From Rivihabitans pingtungensis (lineage in GTDB: Bacteria; Pseudomonadota; Gammaproteobacteria; Burkholderiales; Aquaspirillaceae): a DNA stretch of 64,000 nt. Below the pieces are notes generated by a model that saw only the letters and a list, made by a program, of their open reading frames with translations, was not told the origin of the DNA and did not search any database. Where the stretch lies: the NCBI RefSeq assembly GCF_003201855.1, contig NZ_QJKI01000019.1, positions 1 through 64,000 of the forward strand, read 5' to 3'. The translations under genes were made by a program, and so were the position numbers. This document shows, one piece after another, positions 11,225-19,967 of the stretch (positions within the stretch are counted from its first letter, which is position 1; the number at the start of each line of letters is the position of its first letter).

Positions 11225-11737
11225 ATGCGCATCAATCCTGCTTACAAAAAGATCATTGAAGAGACCATGGAACGCTATGGCATTCAGGATCACCGCCTGG
11301 AAATGGGTGGCAAGCATGCTCACCTGCTGTTCAGCCACGATGGCCGTTCGCACAAGGTCACCATACCGGGCAGTCCGTCTGATTCGCAGCGCGGCCTGAA
11401 AAACTTTGCCTGCGACCTGCGCCGCCGGATTGTCGGCATGAACGTCAACGCCGCCAGTGATATGCCGGCAGAAGAAATATTGCCCGACGCAGATCTTCTG
11501 GAAAAAATCCAGCTGCGTCTGGCGGAAAACCCGCCACAACATGCCACCGAGCGCGATTTTCAGGCGCTCAAGCTGCTGGACGGGCGCATGCGCTCGGCCG
11601 TGGCTATCGGTCAGGACGCCCATGCCGACAATCCGGCCGCCTGGGGGGTCGAACGACTGGAGCGGCTGGTGTGGCTGGGCCTGGCCGAAGGCGATGGCCA
11701 GGGCCGTTACCGCAAGATGGGCGGCACCCGCCAATAA
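11225..11737 (+). CDS. Hypothetical protein with HicA-like N-terminal domain
   Basis: A 170-residue protein of unknown function. Residues ~10-60 (GIQDHRLEMGGKHAHLLF, then a DGRSHKVTIPGSPSDSQRGL stretch and LKNFACDLRR) resemble the HicA/YcfA double-stranded-RNA-binding fold: a glycine plus conserved histidine before a beta strand, a basic VTIPG strand, then a helix. Residues ~95-160 look like a small winged-helix or phage-type domain. There is no HicB partner nearby, so it is not a standard HicAB pair; similar proteins are often found in prophages. Start is the ATG at 11225; SD is weak. Confidence 0.6.
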   Translation: MRINPAYKKIIEETMERYGIQDHRLEMGGKHAHLLFSHDGRSHKVTIPGSPSDSQRGLKNFACDLRRRIVGMNVNAASDMPAEEILPDADLLEKIQLRLAENPPQHATERDFQALKLLDGRMRSAVAIGQDAHADNPAAWGVERLERLVWLGLAEGDGQGRYRKMGGTRQ

Positions 11738-11882
11738 GCTTGCCGCCCTTGGCATGCGTGCAGCCTTGACATCGTGTCGCTTTTATATAGTTTGCGGTTG
11801 CGCAACTGTCAGTATGATTGACGACGTCAGTCCGGTTTGCTGGCGCAGCTGCCTGCGGCAGCGCGTCTCACCCGACCAAGCC

Positions 11883-12779
11883 TCATAATGCAGGTGGCAT
11901 CGCCTGCGCCGCGCCGGCCTGCACCGCCGCGCCAAAGCGCGCCAGCTTGGGCGATTGCAGCGCCCAGCTGTGCCAATACAGTGTCAGCGCCGGGCCGGGC
12001 GCGCCGGCCAGCACATCCACCAGGCGGCCGCTGGCCAGCAAGTCGGCCACTTGTAAACGCGGCGTCAGCCCATAGCCCAGCCCGGCCAGCACCACATTCA
12101 GCAGCGCATGCACCGCCGGCACGGTGAAATACGGAAAATCATTCAGCGCCAGGCCGTAATCAGCCATGAAGTTCAGGTGCAGGCTGTCTTTCAGGTTAAA
12201 CAAAATCGCCGGGGCCGCACGCAGCGTCTCGGCGCTGACGCCATGGGCAAAATAGCGGCGGGCAAATGCCGGCGTGGCCACGCACACATAGGGCATGCGC
12301 CCCAGGCACACGCTCTGGCAGCCGGTCAGCGCCTGCGCCTGCGTCGTCACGCAGCCAATCACATCGCCGTTTTTCAGCAGGGCGTGGGTATAGTCCTGGT
12401 CATCGACAATCAATTGCAGCAGCAGGTTTTCTTGCGTCACGCAATCGGCAATCGCCTCAGGAAACCAGGTTTCCAGTGAGTCGGCGTTAACGGCCACCGC
12501 CAGCGTGGTAAAGGCATCGGGCACATCACCCGCCAGATCATGGCGCAACTCAGCCTCCAGCAATTGTAGCTGGCGCACATGGCGCAGCAGGCGCTTGCCG
12601 GCCGGGGTGGGGCGCACCGGCTGGCTGCGCACCAGCACGGTTTGCCCGAGGTGTTCTTCCAGCTGGCGAATGCGCTGCGACACCGCCGACGGGGTGATGC
12701 ACAGCCACTGCGCGGCCAGTTCAAAACTGCCAGCGCGGACAATGGCCTCCAGCGCGTCCAGGGGTTTGGCGTCGAGCAT
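11883..12779 (-). CDS. argP: LysR-family regulator ArgP (IciA)
   Basis: The 298-residue regulator starts with the LysR helix-turn-helix LDALEAIVRAGSFELAAQWL followed by ITPSAVSQRIRQLEEHLG, which matches ArgP closely, and has the C-terminal periplasmic-binding-like effector domain. ArgP senses arginine and lysine and activates argO. It is divergent from the argO-type exporter gene at 12886, the classic arrangement. The 106-bp AT-rich intergenic region should hold the binding site and both promoters. Confidence 0.9.
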   Translation of the reverse strand: MLDAKPLDALEAIVRAGSFELAAQWLCITPSAVSQRIRQLEEHLGQTVLVRSQPVRPTPAGKRLLRHVRQLQLLEAELRHDLAGDVPDAFTTLAVAVNADSLETWFPEAIADCVTQENLLLQLIVDDQDYTHALLKNGDVIGCVTTQAQALTGCQSVCLGRMPYVCVATPAFARRYFAHGVSAETLRAAPAILFNLKDSLHLNFMADYGLALNDFPYFTVPAVHALLNVVLAGLGYGLTPRLQVADLLASGRLVDVLAGAPGPALTLYWHSWALQSPKLARFGAAVQAGAAQAMPPAL

Positions 12780-12885
12780 GATTAAGTTTTTTTAATGATG
12801 ATGAAAAACAAACAATTTTACTGAATTTATTCCAGCCCGTAAGCTGAGTCCATCAGGTTTTCTGCACAGACGGACAGGAATGGAC

Positions 12886-13491
12886 ATGCAAAGCGCGGTA
12901 TTTTTTCAGGGGTTGGCGGTCAGTGCCGGCTTGATTGTGGCGATTGGCGCGCAAAACGCCTTTGTGCTGGCGCAGGGGGTGCGCGGCGCGCATCGCTTGC
13001 AGATTGCGCTGGCTTGCGCCAGTTCGGATGCCTTGCTGATTGCCCTGGGCGTGGGCGGCGCCGGCGCCTTGATTGCCAGCCAGCCGGCCTTGCTGGCGCT
13101 GGCGCGCTGGGGCGGCGCGGCTTTTTTGCTGGTGTACGCCGCCATGGCCTTGCGCCGCGCCTGGCATGGCGAATCGATGACCCTGCCGGCGGATAGCCAG
13201 CAATCGGTGTGGCGGGTGTTGCTGGCCACCCTGGCGGTGACCTGGCTGAACCCGCATGTGTATCTGGACACCGTGGTGCTGCTGGGCGGGGTGGCGGCGC
13301 AACTGCCCGCGCAAGAAAGATTCACCTTTGGCCTGGGCGCGGCGCTGGCCTCATGGCTGTGGTTTTTTGCCCTGGCCTACGGCGCGCGCCTGCTGGCCCC
13401 GCTGTTTACCCGGCCGGCCAGTTGGCGGGTGTTGGACACCAGCGTGGCGCTGGTGATGTTGGCCGTGGCCTATCAGCTACTGCAAGGCTGA
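12886..13491 (+). CDS. argO: LysE/ArgO-family arginine exporter
   Basis: A 201-residue inner-membrane protein with about six hydrophobic segments. The N-terminal FFQGLAVSAGLIVAIGAQNAFVLAQG and the later TWLNPHVYLDTVVLLGG are diagnostic of LysE/ArgO. It exports arginine (and canavanine or lysine), protecting the cell from overload. An ATG at 12880 also exists, but AGGA sits six bases before the ATG at 12886. Regulated by the divergent argP in all likelihood. It complements the arginine-degrading operon at the start of the window. Confidence 0.9.
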   Translation: MQSAVFFQGLAVSAGLIVAIGAQNAFVLAQGVRGAHRLQIALACASSDALLIALGVGGAGALIASQPALLALARWGGAAFLLVYAAMALRRAWHGESMTLPADSQQSVWRVLLATLAVTWLNPHVYLDTVVLLGGVAAQLPAQERFTFGLGAALASWLWFFALAYGARLLAPLFTRPASWRVLDTSVALVMLAVAYQLLQG

Positions 13492-13501
13492 TGGGTCAAA
13501 C

Positions 13502-14551
13502 TCAGATGGCAAACGCCACCAGGTGCTCGGCGTCCAGGCGCACGCCGATTTCTTCGCCAATGGCGTGGTCGTGGTGGCTGGGGGCCAGCGACAGCACGGT
13601 CTGGCCGGAGGGCAGCGCCAGGGTGTACAGAAACTCCGCGCCGCGAAACGCCCGCGCCGCCACGCGCGCGCGCAGCGGGCTGGCGTCGTCGTGCGCCACA
13701 TCGTCCGGCCGCAGCAGCACTTCCACCCGGCTGCCGGCGGCAAAGCCGTGCGGGCGCAGGCTGCACGCCTCGCCCAGCTCGATGCGGATGCAGGCGTCGG
13801 CGCACACTTCGCCAGGCAGCAGCACGCCCTGGCCGATAAAATCCGCCACCATGCGGTTGGCCGGCTGGTGGTACAGATTGTACGGGCTGTCCCACTGCAT
13901 GATGCGGCCCTGCTCCATCACCCCCACCTTGTCGGCCATGGCGAAGGCTTCGTGCTGGTCGTGAGTGACCAAAATCGCCGTGGCCTGCGCTGCCTTGAGG
14001 ATGTCGCGCACTTCCTGGCCCAGCCGCTCGCGCAGCGACACATCCAGATTGGAAAACGGCTCGTCCAGCAGCAACAGGCGCGGCTGTGGGGCCAGCGCCC
14101 GCGCCAGCGCCACCCGCTGCTGCTGGCCGCCGGACAATTCGTGCGGGTAGCGCTGCGCCAGGCCATCCAGGCCAACCAGCGCCAGCATGCGCGCCACCTG
14201 CGCCGCGCGGGCATCGCGCGCCAGCGCATCCAGGCCAAAGCCGACATTGCCGGCCACGGTCAGGTGTGGGAACAAACCATAATCCTGAAACACCATGCCG
14301 ATCTGGCGCTTGTGCGCCGGGGTGTGCAGGCGAGCGTCGGCCAGCAGCTGGCCATCAATCAGGATGCGCCCGCCGCTGAGCGGCTCAAAGCCGGCAATGC
14401 AGCGCAGCACGGTGGTTTTGCCGCAGCCGGAGCTGCCCAGCAGGCAGCCGATTTCGCCGCGCTGCAAAGACAGGGACAATTGTTCCACCACGCTGTGGCG
14501 AGCGTAGCGCTGGCTGATGGCGTCCAGCTGCAATAAAGGAGAAGAAGTCAT
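13502..14551 (-). CDS. fbpC: Ferric iron ABC transporter ATP-binding protein
   Basis: The 349-residue ATPase has Walker A LGSSGCGKTT, Q-loop VFQDYGLFPHLTV, signature [15 protein letters not shown], Walker B LLLLDEPFSNLD and the H-loop histidine in VTHDQHEAF. A C-terminal ~120-residue regulatory/TOBE-like region follows, as in FbpC. The ATG at 14551 overlaps the fbpB stop by four bases (ATGA). It energises periplasmic Fe(III) import. Confidence 0.9.
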   Translation of the reverse strand: MTSSPLLQLDAISQRYARHSVVEQLSLSLQRGEIGCLLGSSGCGKTTVLRCIAGFEPLSGGRILIDGQLLADARLHTPAHKRQIGMVFQDYGLFPHLTVAGNVGFGLDALARDARAAQVARMLALVGLDGLAQRYPHELSGGQQQRVALARALAPQPRLLLLDEPFSNLDVSLRERLGQEVRDILKAAQATAILVTHDQHEAFAMADKVGVMEQGRIMQWDSPYNLYHQPANRMVADFIGQGVLLPGEVCADACIRIELGEACSLRPHGFAAGSRVEVLLRPDDVAHDDASPLRARVAARAFRGAEFLYTLALPSGQTVLSLAPSHHDHAIGEEIGVRLDAEHLVAFAI

Positions 14552-16230
14552 CTGTGCGCTCCAGTGTGCGAGGATGCGCGCGCCAGCAGCAGCACCGGCA
14601 GCAGGCCCACCAGCACCAAAGCCACCGCCGGCAGCGCGGCGCGCTCCCACTCGCCCTCGGAAGTCATTTCAAAAATCCGCACCGCCAGGGTGTCCCAGCC
14701 AAACGGACGCGTCATCAGGGTGATGGGCATTTCTTTCATCACATCCACGCACACCATCAGCACGGCGGTCAGCAGGCCGCCGCGCAGCATCGGCACATGC
14801 ACGCGGCGCAACAGCGCAAAGCCGGCCACGCCCAGGCTGCGGGCGGTTTCTTCCTGGCTGCGGGTAATGCGCTGCATGGCGGCGTCCACCGAAGAAAACC
14901 CCACGGCGGCAAAGCGCGCCAGATAGGCCAGCAGCATCACCGCCAGCGTGCCCTTGAAAATCGCCGTGGTGCCTTCTGGCAGGGCGGCGCCCAGCCAGGC
15001 AATCAGTAGATTATCCAGCGCCGCCACCGGGATGAACAAACCCACCGCCAGCACCGTGCCGGGCACGGCATAGCCCAGGGTGGCCAGGCGCACCCACAGC
15101 CGCGCCGTGGGCGAGGGGTCGCGGCGCTGGGCGTAGGACAAGGCCAGCGCGCACAGCGTCACCAAGCCAGCGGCCATGATGGCCAGCGCCAGCGAATGCC
15201 AGACAAAGTCGATATAACGGGCGTCCAGGTCGGCTTCCCACACCCGCGCCACCCACACCAGCAATTGGCCAAACGGCAGCACAAAAGCCAGCAGCAGCAC
15301 CAGGCTGGCAAAACCGCAGGCCAGCGCCGCAGGCCAGCCATGCAGCGGCAAGCGCGACTGTGGCTGCGCCAGCCGGCCGGCGTGGTAGGCGCGGCCGCCG
15401 CGCAGACGCTGCTCCAGCCAGATCAGGGCAAACACCAGCAGCACCAGCAAAGACGACAGTTGCGAGGCGGACGACAGCGAGAACATGGCGAACCAGGCTT
15501 TATAAATCGCCGTGGTGAAGGCGTCGAAACTGAAAATCGACACCGTGCCAAAATCGGCCAGCGCCTCCATCAAGGCCAGCGACACGCCGCCAATCAGCCA
15601 CGGCCGCGCCATCGGCAGCGCCACCCGCCAAAACCCCTGCCAGGGGCTGAGCCCCAGCGACTGCGCCGCCTCCAGCGCGCGCCGGCCCTGGCTGGCGAAG
15701 GCGTCGCGCGCCAGCAGATACACATAGGGGTAGAGCGCCAGGCTCATCACCAACACCACGCCGCCGCGCGAGCGGATGGGCGGAAACCACGCCGAACTGC
15801 CCCATACCTCGCGCAGCCAGCTTTGCAGCACGCCAGAAAAATCCAACAGGCCAATCTGGGTGAAGGCCATCACATAGGCCGGCATGGCCAAGGGCAGCAT
15901 CAGCGCCCAATTGAACACCCGCCGGCCAGGAAACTCATGCACCGCCACCAGCCAGCCCAAGGGCACGCCCAGCAGCAGCACCCCGACGCCGACGCCCAGC
16001 AGCAACAAGGCGGTGTTGGCCAGCAGGCGCGGCAAGACAAACTCGGATAAATGCGCCCAGATGTCGGCGTTGACGTCGGCAAACGACAAGGCAATCACCA
16101 GCAGCGGCAGCACGGTGACGCTGCTGATCAGCGCCGCCAGCGCCTGCCAGCGCGACACGGCAGGCCACCACGCCGGCTTGCGCCAGCCGGGCGGGTAGGT
16201 CGTCGCGGGAGAGGAGGTTTCGCCATGCAT
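14548..16230 (-). CDS. fbpB: Ferric iron ABC transporter permease (fused two-domain)
   Basis: A 560-residue inner-membrane permease with two homologous six-helix halves, each with a binding-protein-dependent transport motif (EAAQSLGLSPWQGFWRVALPMARPW in half one, ETARSLGVAGFALLRRVHVPML in half two), as in FbpB/SfuB. It passes Fe(III) from FbpA across the membrane. AGGAA precedes the ATG. It is separated from fbpA by 169 bp that include a strong hairpin, and joined to fbpC by overlap. Confidence 0.92.
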   Translation of the reverse strand: MHGETSSPATTYPPGWRKPAWWPAVSRWQALAALISSVTVLPLLVIALSFADVNADIWAHLSEFVLPRLLANTALLLLGVGVGVLLLGVPLGWLVAVHEFPGRRVFNWALMLPLAMPAYVMAFTQIGLLDFSGVLQSWLREVWGSSAWFPPIRSRGGVVLVMSLALYPYVYLLARDAFASQGRRALEAAQSLGLSPWQGFWRVALPMARPWLIGGVSLALMEALADFGTVSIFSFDAFTTAIYKAWFAMFSLSSASQLSSLLVLLVFALIWLEQRLRGGRAYHAGRLAQPQSRLPLHGWPAALACGFASLVLLLAFVLPFGQLLVWVARVWEADLDARYIDFVWHSLALAIMAAGLVTLCALALSYAQRRDPSPTARLWVRLATLGYAVPGTVLAVGLFIPVAALDNLLIAWLGAALPEGTTAIFKGTLAVMLLAYLARFAAVGFSSVDAAMQRITRSQEETARSLGVAGFALLRRVHVPMLRGGLLTAVLMVCVDVMKEMPITLMTRPFGWDTLAVRIFEMTSEGEWERAALPAVALVLVGLLPVLLLARASSHTGAHR

Positions 16231-16299
16231 GGCGGGGTTCCTGATAAAGAATTAAGTCAAGGCCAAGACAAGCCTGCTTGCCATCGGGCCAAAATGCAC

Positions 16300-16332
16300 A
16301 ATGCCGCACGCCCAGTTTCAGGGTGCGGCATT
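16300..16332 (-). terminator. Intercistronic hairpin between fbpA and fbpB
   Basis: AATGCCGCA (16300-16308) and TGCGGCATT (16324-16332) form a perfect 9-bp stem, with an inner CCC/GGG pairing. There is no U-tract. Such hairpins between binding-protein and permease genes usually stabilise the upstream message or partially attenuate the downstream one. Confidence 0.6.
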
Positions 16333-16399
16333 CAGTGCGCAGCAAACACTGCGCCAGCGCTGACAATCAACCCGCGTGACGCCGTTTTGCTGCCTGGAA

Positions 16400-17392
16400 T
16401 CAACGATAACCCGCGCGGTCCATCAGCTTGACCGCCTCAGCTTGCAGCTCGCCCGCCTTGGCCACATTGATGTAGTTGTGCTTGAAATCTCCCCACTTGG
16501 CCACCACCGGGTCCACGTTCACCTTGCGGTTGACCGGGTATTCCATGTTCACATCGGCGTACAGGTTCTGGGCTTTTTCTGAGGACAGCCATTCGATCAG
16601 GCGCACCGCGCCTTTTTCGTTTTTGGCATAGCGGGTGACGCCAGCGCCCGACACATTCACATGCGTGCCCGAGCCTTGCTGATTGGCCCAGAAAATCCCG
16701 ATCGGCAGCGAGGGGTTTTTCTCCATCAGGCGGCCAAAGTAATAGGTGTTGGCGATGCCGACATCGCACTGGCCGGCGGCGATGGCTTCCAGCATCTTGG
16801 TGTCATCCGGGAACACATCGGTGGCCAGATTATCCACCCAGCCGCGCACCACGCGCTCGGTTTTCACCGGGCCGATATCGGCCATCATCATGCCCACCAG
16901 CGACTGGTTGTACACCTTTTTCGAGGTGCGCAGACACAGCTTGCCTTTCCACTTGGCATCGGCCAGGTCTTCGTAGCTGGACAATTGCGCCGGCTTCACC
17001 TTGTGGGTGTTGAAGAAAATCGTGCGCGCGCGCACCGACAAGCCAAACCACTGCCCCTTGGGGTCGCGCAGGTGGGCCGGCACATTGGCGTCCAGCACCT
17101 TGGACTGCACCGGCTTGAGCAGGCCTTCATGCGCAGCCTGCCACAGATTGCCGGCATCCACGGTCAGCAGAATATCCGCCGGGGTGTTGGCGCCTTCGGC
17201 CTTCAGGCGCGCCATCAGCGGGCCTTCCTGGCCGGTGACGAATTTGACGTCCACGCCGGTTTCTTTTTTGTAGGCGTCAAACAGCGGTTTGATCAGCTGT
17301 TCGTTACGCGCGCTGTACACCACCACTTCTTCGGCATGGGCGACAGCAGACAGGGCGGACAACGTGGCAAGGGCAAGCAAAGCGTGTTTCAC
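16400..17392 (-). CDS. fbpA: Periplasmic ferric iron-binding protein
   Basis: About 330 residues with an N-terminal Sec signal ending near AVAHAEE. The mature part starts EVVVYSARNEQLIKPLFDAYKKETG, the usual FbpA/FutA opening, and carries the tyrosine pair in ANTYYFGRL that coordinates Fe(III). Two in-frame GTG codons (17398 and 17392) could start it; AGG is correctly spaced only for 17392. It is the first gene of fbpABC and lies behind a Fur-box-like promoter. Confidence 0.92.
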   Translation of the reverse strand: MKHALLALATLSALSAVAHAEEVVVYSARNEQLIKPLFDAYKKETGVDVKFVTGQEGPLMARLKAEGANTPADILLTVDAGNLWQAAHEGLLKPVQSKVLDANVPAHLRDPKGQWFGLSVRARTIFFNTHKVKPAQLSSYEDLADAKWKGKLCLRTSKKVYNQSLVGMMMADIGPVKTERVVRGWVDNLATDVFPDDTKMLEAIAAGQCDVGIANTYYFGRLMEKNPSLPIGIFWANQQGSGTHVNVSGAGVTRYAKNEKGAVRLIEWLSSEKAQNLYADVNMEYPVNRKVNVDPVVAKWGDFKHNYINVAKAGELQAEAVKLMDRAGYR

Positions 17393-17435
17393 AGGCACAC
17401 CTATTCAGCAAGGGGGTCAATCGGCAGATGGGATT

Positions 17436-17468
17436 ATCCTAACGTAAAAGATAGAGATTATCAATTAG
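17436..17468 (-). promoter_or_regulatory. Probable fbpA promoter with overlapping Fur box
   Basis: On the minus strand TTGATA (17464-17459) and TAGGAT (17441-17436) are 17 bp apart. The 19 bp at 17450-17468 match the classical Fur consensus GATAATGATAATCATTATC at 13 of 19 positions, including the central GATAATC, and overlap the -35 region. Iron repression of fbpABC follows from known Fur biology; binding is inferred. Confidence 0.65.
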
Positions 17469-17564
17469 TAATATATTGACCGCGGTCAAGCGCAGGGCAA
17501 TGGATGTCACGTTGTGGCGGCGCTGGCACATGGCAATGGCCCATTCCGGGCATCTACACGGCAC

Positions 17565-17615
17565 AAAAAAAAGCACAACCTGGCCGCCCACTGGCTGGGG
17601 CGACGTCGGTTGTGC
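17565..17615 (-). terminator. Rho-independent terminator of the polyamine transporter operon
   Basis: On the minus strand GCACAACC (17615-17608) pairs with GGTTGTGC (17580-17573), enclosing a GC-rich inner stem, and is followed at once by eight T. It lies about 60 bp after the last permease gene. Confidence 0.8.
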
Positions 17616-17675
17616 AAGGAGGGAAAACGAACGACGTGGAGAGAAACGATTACATCAATTGCTTGCTGATTGCGC

Positions 17676-18506
17676 TCACGCTGCCGAGGCGGCGGTGCGC
17701 ATTTTTTCGCTGCGGCCGCGCAGCCATTCCAGCGTCAGCAGCAGCACGATGGAGAACAAGATCAGCACGGTCGCGGCGGCGGCGATGGTGGGGCTGATGT
17801 TTTCCTTGATGCCGGCAAACATCTGACGAGGCAGGGTGGTTTGTTCCGGGCCGGCCAGGAACAGGGTGACCACCACTTCGTCAAACGAGGCGGCAAAAGC
17901 GAACAGGCCGCCGGAGATCACGCCCGGCGCGATCAGCGGCAGGGTGACGCGGAAGAAGGTGTACACCGGGTTGCCGCCCAGGCTGGCGCTGGCGCGCACC
18001 AGATTGGGGTTAAAGCCGCGCAGGGTGGCGGAGACGGTGATCACCACAAACGGCACGCCCAGGGCGGCATGCACCATCACCAGGCCCAGATAGCTGTTGG
18101 CCAGGCCCAGCGGGGCAAAGAACAGATAGGCGCCCACGCCGACAATCACCACCGGCACCACCATCGGCGAGATCAGCACGGTCATCATGAACGACTTGCC
18201 CGGAAAATCCGCGCTGGTCAGGCCCACGGCCGCCACGGTGCCCAGCACGGTGGCCAGCAGGGTGGCCGCCGGGGCGACGATCATGCTGTTTTTCAGCGAG
18301 TCCATCCATTCGCTATTGGTGAAAAACGCTTCATACCAACGCAGCGAGAAGCTGTGAATCGGGTACATCAGGAAAGAGTCGGCCGAAAACGACAGCGGCA
18401 CAATCACCAGCAAGGGCAGGATCAGAAACACCAGCACGCCGATGCAGAACAGCCGGAAGGCGTAAAACCACAGTTTTTCCAGCGGGGTTGCGTAAGGTTG
18501 CAGCAT
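17676..18506 (-). CDS. potI: Polyamine-type ABC transporter permease (PotC/PotI-like)
   Basis: A 276-residue inner-membrane permease with about six helices; first helix FCIGVLVFLILPLLVIVPLSF. The transporter motif ASASLGGNPVYTFFRVTLPLIAPG (EAA loop) sits near residue 180. It is the last gene of a four-gene operon (ATPase, binding protein, two permeases). AAGGAG precedes the ATG at 18506. Substrate class (spermidine/putrescine or similar) is inferred from family and the binding protein; symbol is by family only. Confidence 0.82.
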   Translation of the reverse strand: MLQPYATPLEKLWFYAFRLFCIGVLVFLILPLLVIVPLSFSADSFLMYPIHSFSLRWYEAFFTNSEWMDSLKNSMIVAPAATLLATVLGTVAAVGLTSADFPGKSFMMTVLISPMVVPVVIVGVGAYLFFAPLGLANSYLGLVMVHAALGVPFVVITVSATLRGFNPNLVRASASLGGNPVYTFFRVTLPLIAPGVISGGLFAFAASFDEVVVTLFLAGPEQTTLPRQMFAGIKENISPTIAAAATVLILFSIVLLLTLEWLRGRSEKMRTAASAA

Positions 18507-18521
18507 GGTCAAATCTCCTTC

Positions 18522-19778
18522 TTAACCCAGGCTCAGGCGGTTGGCGCCGACAATGCGCGCATACAGCGTGTACAGGGCCATGGTGGCGATCAGCAGCAGG
18601 CTGCCCAGTGCGGCGGCCATGCCCCAGTTCACCGTGTTATTGGTGAAGAAGGCCACGTAATAGCTGACCATCTGGTCATCCGGGCCGCCCAGCAGCGCCG
18701 GGGTGATGTAGTAGCCGATGGACATGATGAACACCAGCAGCGCGCCCGCGCCCACGCCGGCGACGGTTTGCGGAAAATACACCTTCCAGAAGGCCGGAAT
18801 CGGGTGGCTGCCCAGCGACACGGCGGCGCGCATATAGGTCGGCGGAATGGCTTTCATCACACTGAACACCGGCAGAATCATGAACGGCAGCAGGATGTGC
18901 ACCATGGCGATGTACACGCCGATGCGGTTAAAGGCCAGTTGCACCGGCGAATCGACAAAGCCCATCGCCATCAGCGCGCCATTGATCAGGCCTTCGTTTT
19001 GCAGCAGCACAATCCACGCCGCCACCCGCACCAGCACCGACGTCCAGAACGGCAGCAGCACCACAATCATCAGCAGATTGGATTTGCGGGTAGGCAGGTT
19101 CACCAGCCAGTAGGCCAGCGGATAGCCCAGCAAAAAGCAGAACAGGGTGACCACGGCGCTCATCCACAGCGTGCGGCCAAAAATCTTCAGATAAATCGCT
19201 TCGTCGTCGCCGGCCATGTGCAGGCTGTCGTCAGCGCCGCGCTTGATGTCCAGCGAGGATTGCAGATAAAAGCCGGTGTAACGGCTGTCCTGGTGACGCA
19301 GCACGCGCCAGTAGTCGGCTTCGGCCCAGCGCTCGTCAATATTGACGAATTGTTCGCGCAAGGGTCCGGCGGCCGGGTCCAGCGGCATGGCGCGCACGGT
19401 TTTGGTCAGCAGGCTGCGATAGCCGCTGATTTCCATATTCAGGCGCTTGGCGGCGTTGCCGACCATGGCTTTATTGTCTTTGGCTGCAGTCAGCTCCTGG
19501 ACGAAAACGCCCAGCGCAGCCTCGTCGGGCAGGCCCTGGCCTTGCCAACCGGCCAGCGCGCTGACGGTTTTGGGCAGCATGGCCGGCACTTCCGGGTTTT
19601 CCACGCTGCGATACAGCAGCAAGGCAATCGGCAGAATAAAGGTCGCCAGCAAAAATACCGCCAGCGGCGCCACCAAGAGGGCGGCGCGAAGCTTCTTACG
19701 CCGTTCGGCGCGCTTGAGTTTGACCGCCAGCGGCACGCCATCGGCGGCCAGCAGCGGAGCATCAGCAGTCATGTTCAT
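18522..19778 (-). CDS. potH: Polyamine-type ABC transporter permease (PotB/PotH-like) with long loop
   Basis: A ~418-residue permease, roughly 100 residues longer than classical PotB/PotH. After the first helix (ALLVAPLAVFLLATFILPIALLL) comes a ~150-residue soluble, probably periplasmic, region before the remaining five helices. The transport motif RAAVSLGSHPIPAFWKVYFPQT is intact. The start is uncertain: ATG 19778 (MNMTADAP) is preferred to a TTG at 19793. It pairs with the PotI-like permease 15 bp downstream. Confidence 0.8.
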   Translation of the reverse strand: MNMTADAPLLAADGVPLAVKLKRAERRKKLRAALLVAPLAVFLLATFILPIALLLYRSVENPEVPAMLPKTVSALAGWQGQGLPDEAALGVFVQELTAAKDNKAMVGNAAKRLNMEISGYRSLLTKTVRAMPLDPAAGPLREQFVNIDERWAEADYWRVLRHQDSRYTGFYLQSSLDIKRGADDSLHMAGDDEAIYLKIFGRTLWMSAVVTLFCFLLGYPLAYWLVNLPTRKSNLLMIVVLLPFWTSVLVRVAAWIVLLQNEGLINGALMAMGFVDSPVQLAFNRIGVYIAMVHILLPFMILPVFSVMKAIPPTYMRAAVSLGSHPIPAFWKVYFPQTVAGVGAGALLVFIMSIGYYITPALLGGPDDQMVSYYVAFFTNNTVNWGMAAALGSLLLIATMALYTLYARIVGANRLSLG

Positions 19779-19836
19779 GAACAGGCGTTCCAATCATACG
19801 AGGCGCCAGGACCCCGCCCCCCGACGGGGCCCCAGC

Positions 19837-19961
19837 GGGAGATGGCCCCACCATCTCCCAAGACCCGAGCAAGCAGCATCACCGCTCAGGCCAGACAACG
19901 GCCGCCGGCCAAGCCGGCAACCCTTGAACCACAAGAAGTCGCGCCGGGCGCCCGCCCGGCG
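19837..19961 (-). terminator. Hairpin cluster between binding-protein and permease genes
   Basis: Two perfect inverted repeats lie in the 189-bp gap: GGGAGATGG-5-CCATCTCCC (19837-19859) and CGCCGGGC-4-GCCCGGCG (19942-19961, six bases after the binding-protein stop). Neither has a U-tract. They probably protect the upstream mRNA 3' end and lower downstream expression, as in malE-malF. Confidence 0.6.
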
Positions 19962-19967
19962 TGAGTC

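Noticed and set aside
17670..19964. 764-codon open frame on the plus strand opposite the two polyamine permeases
   Set aside because: Antisense to clear permease genes; its translation is His/Gln/Gly-rich and matches nothing.
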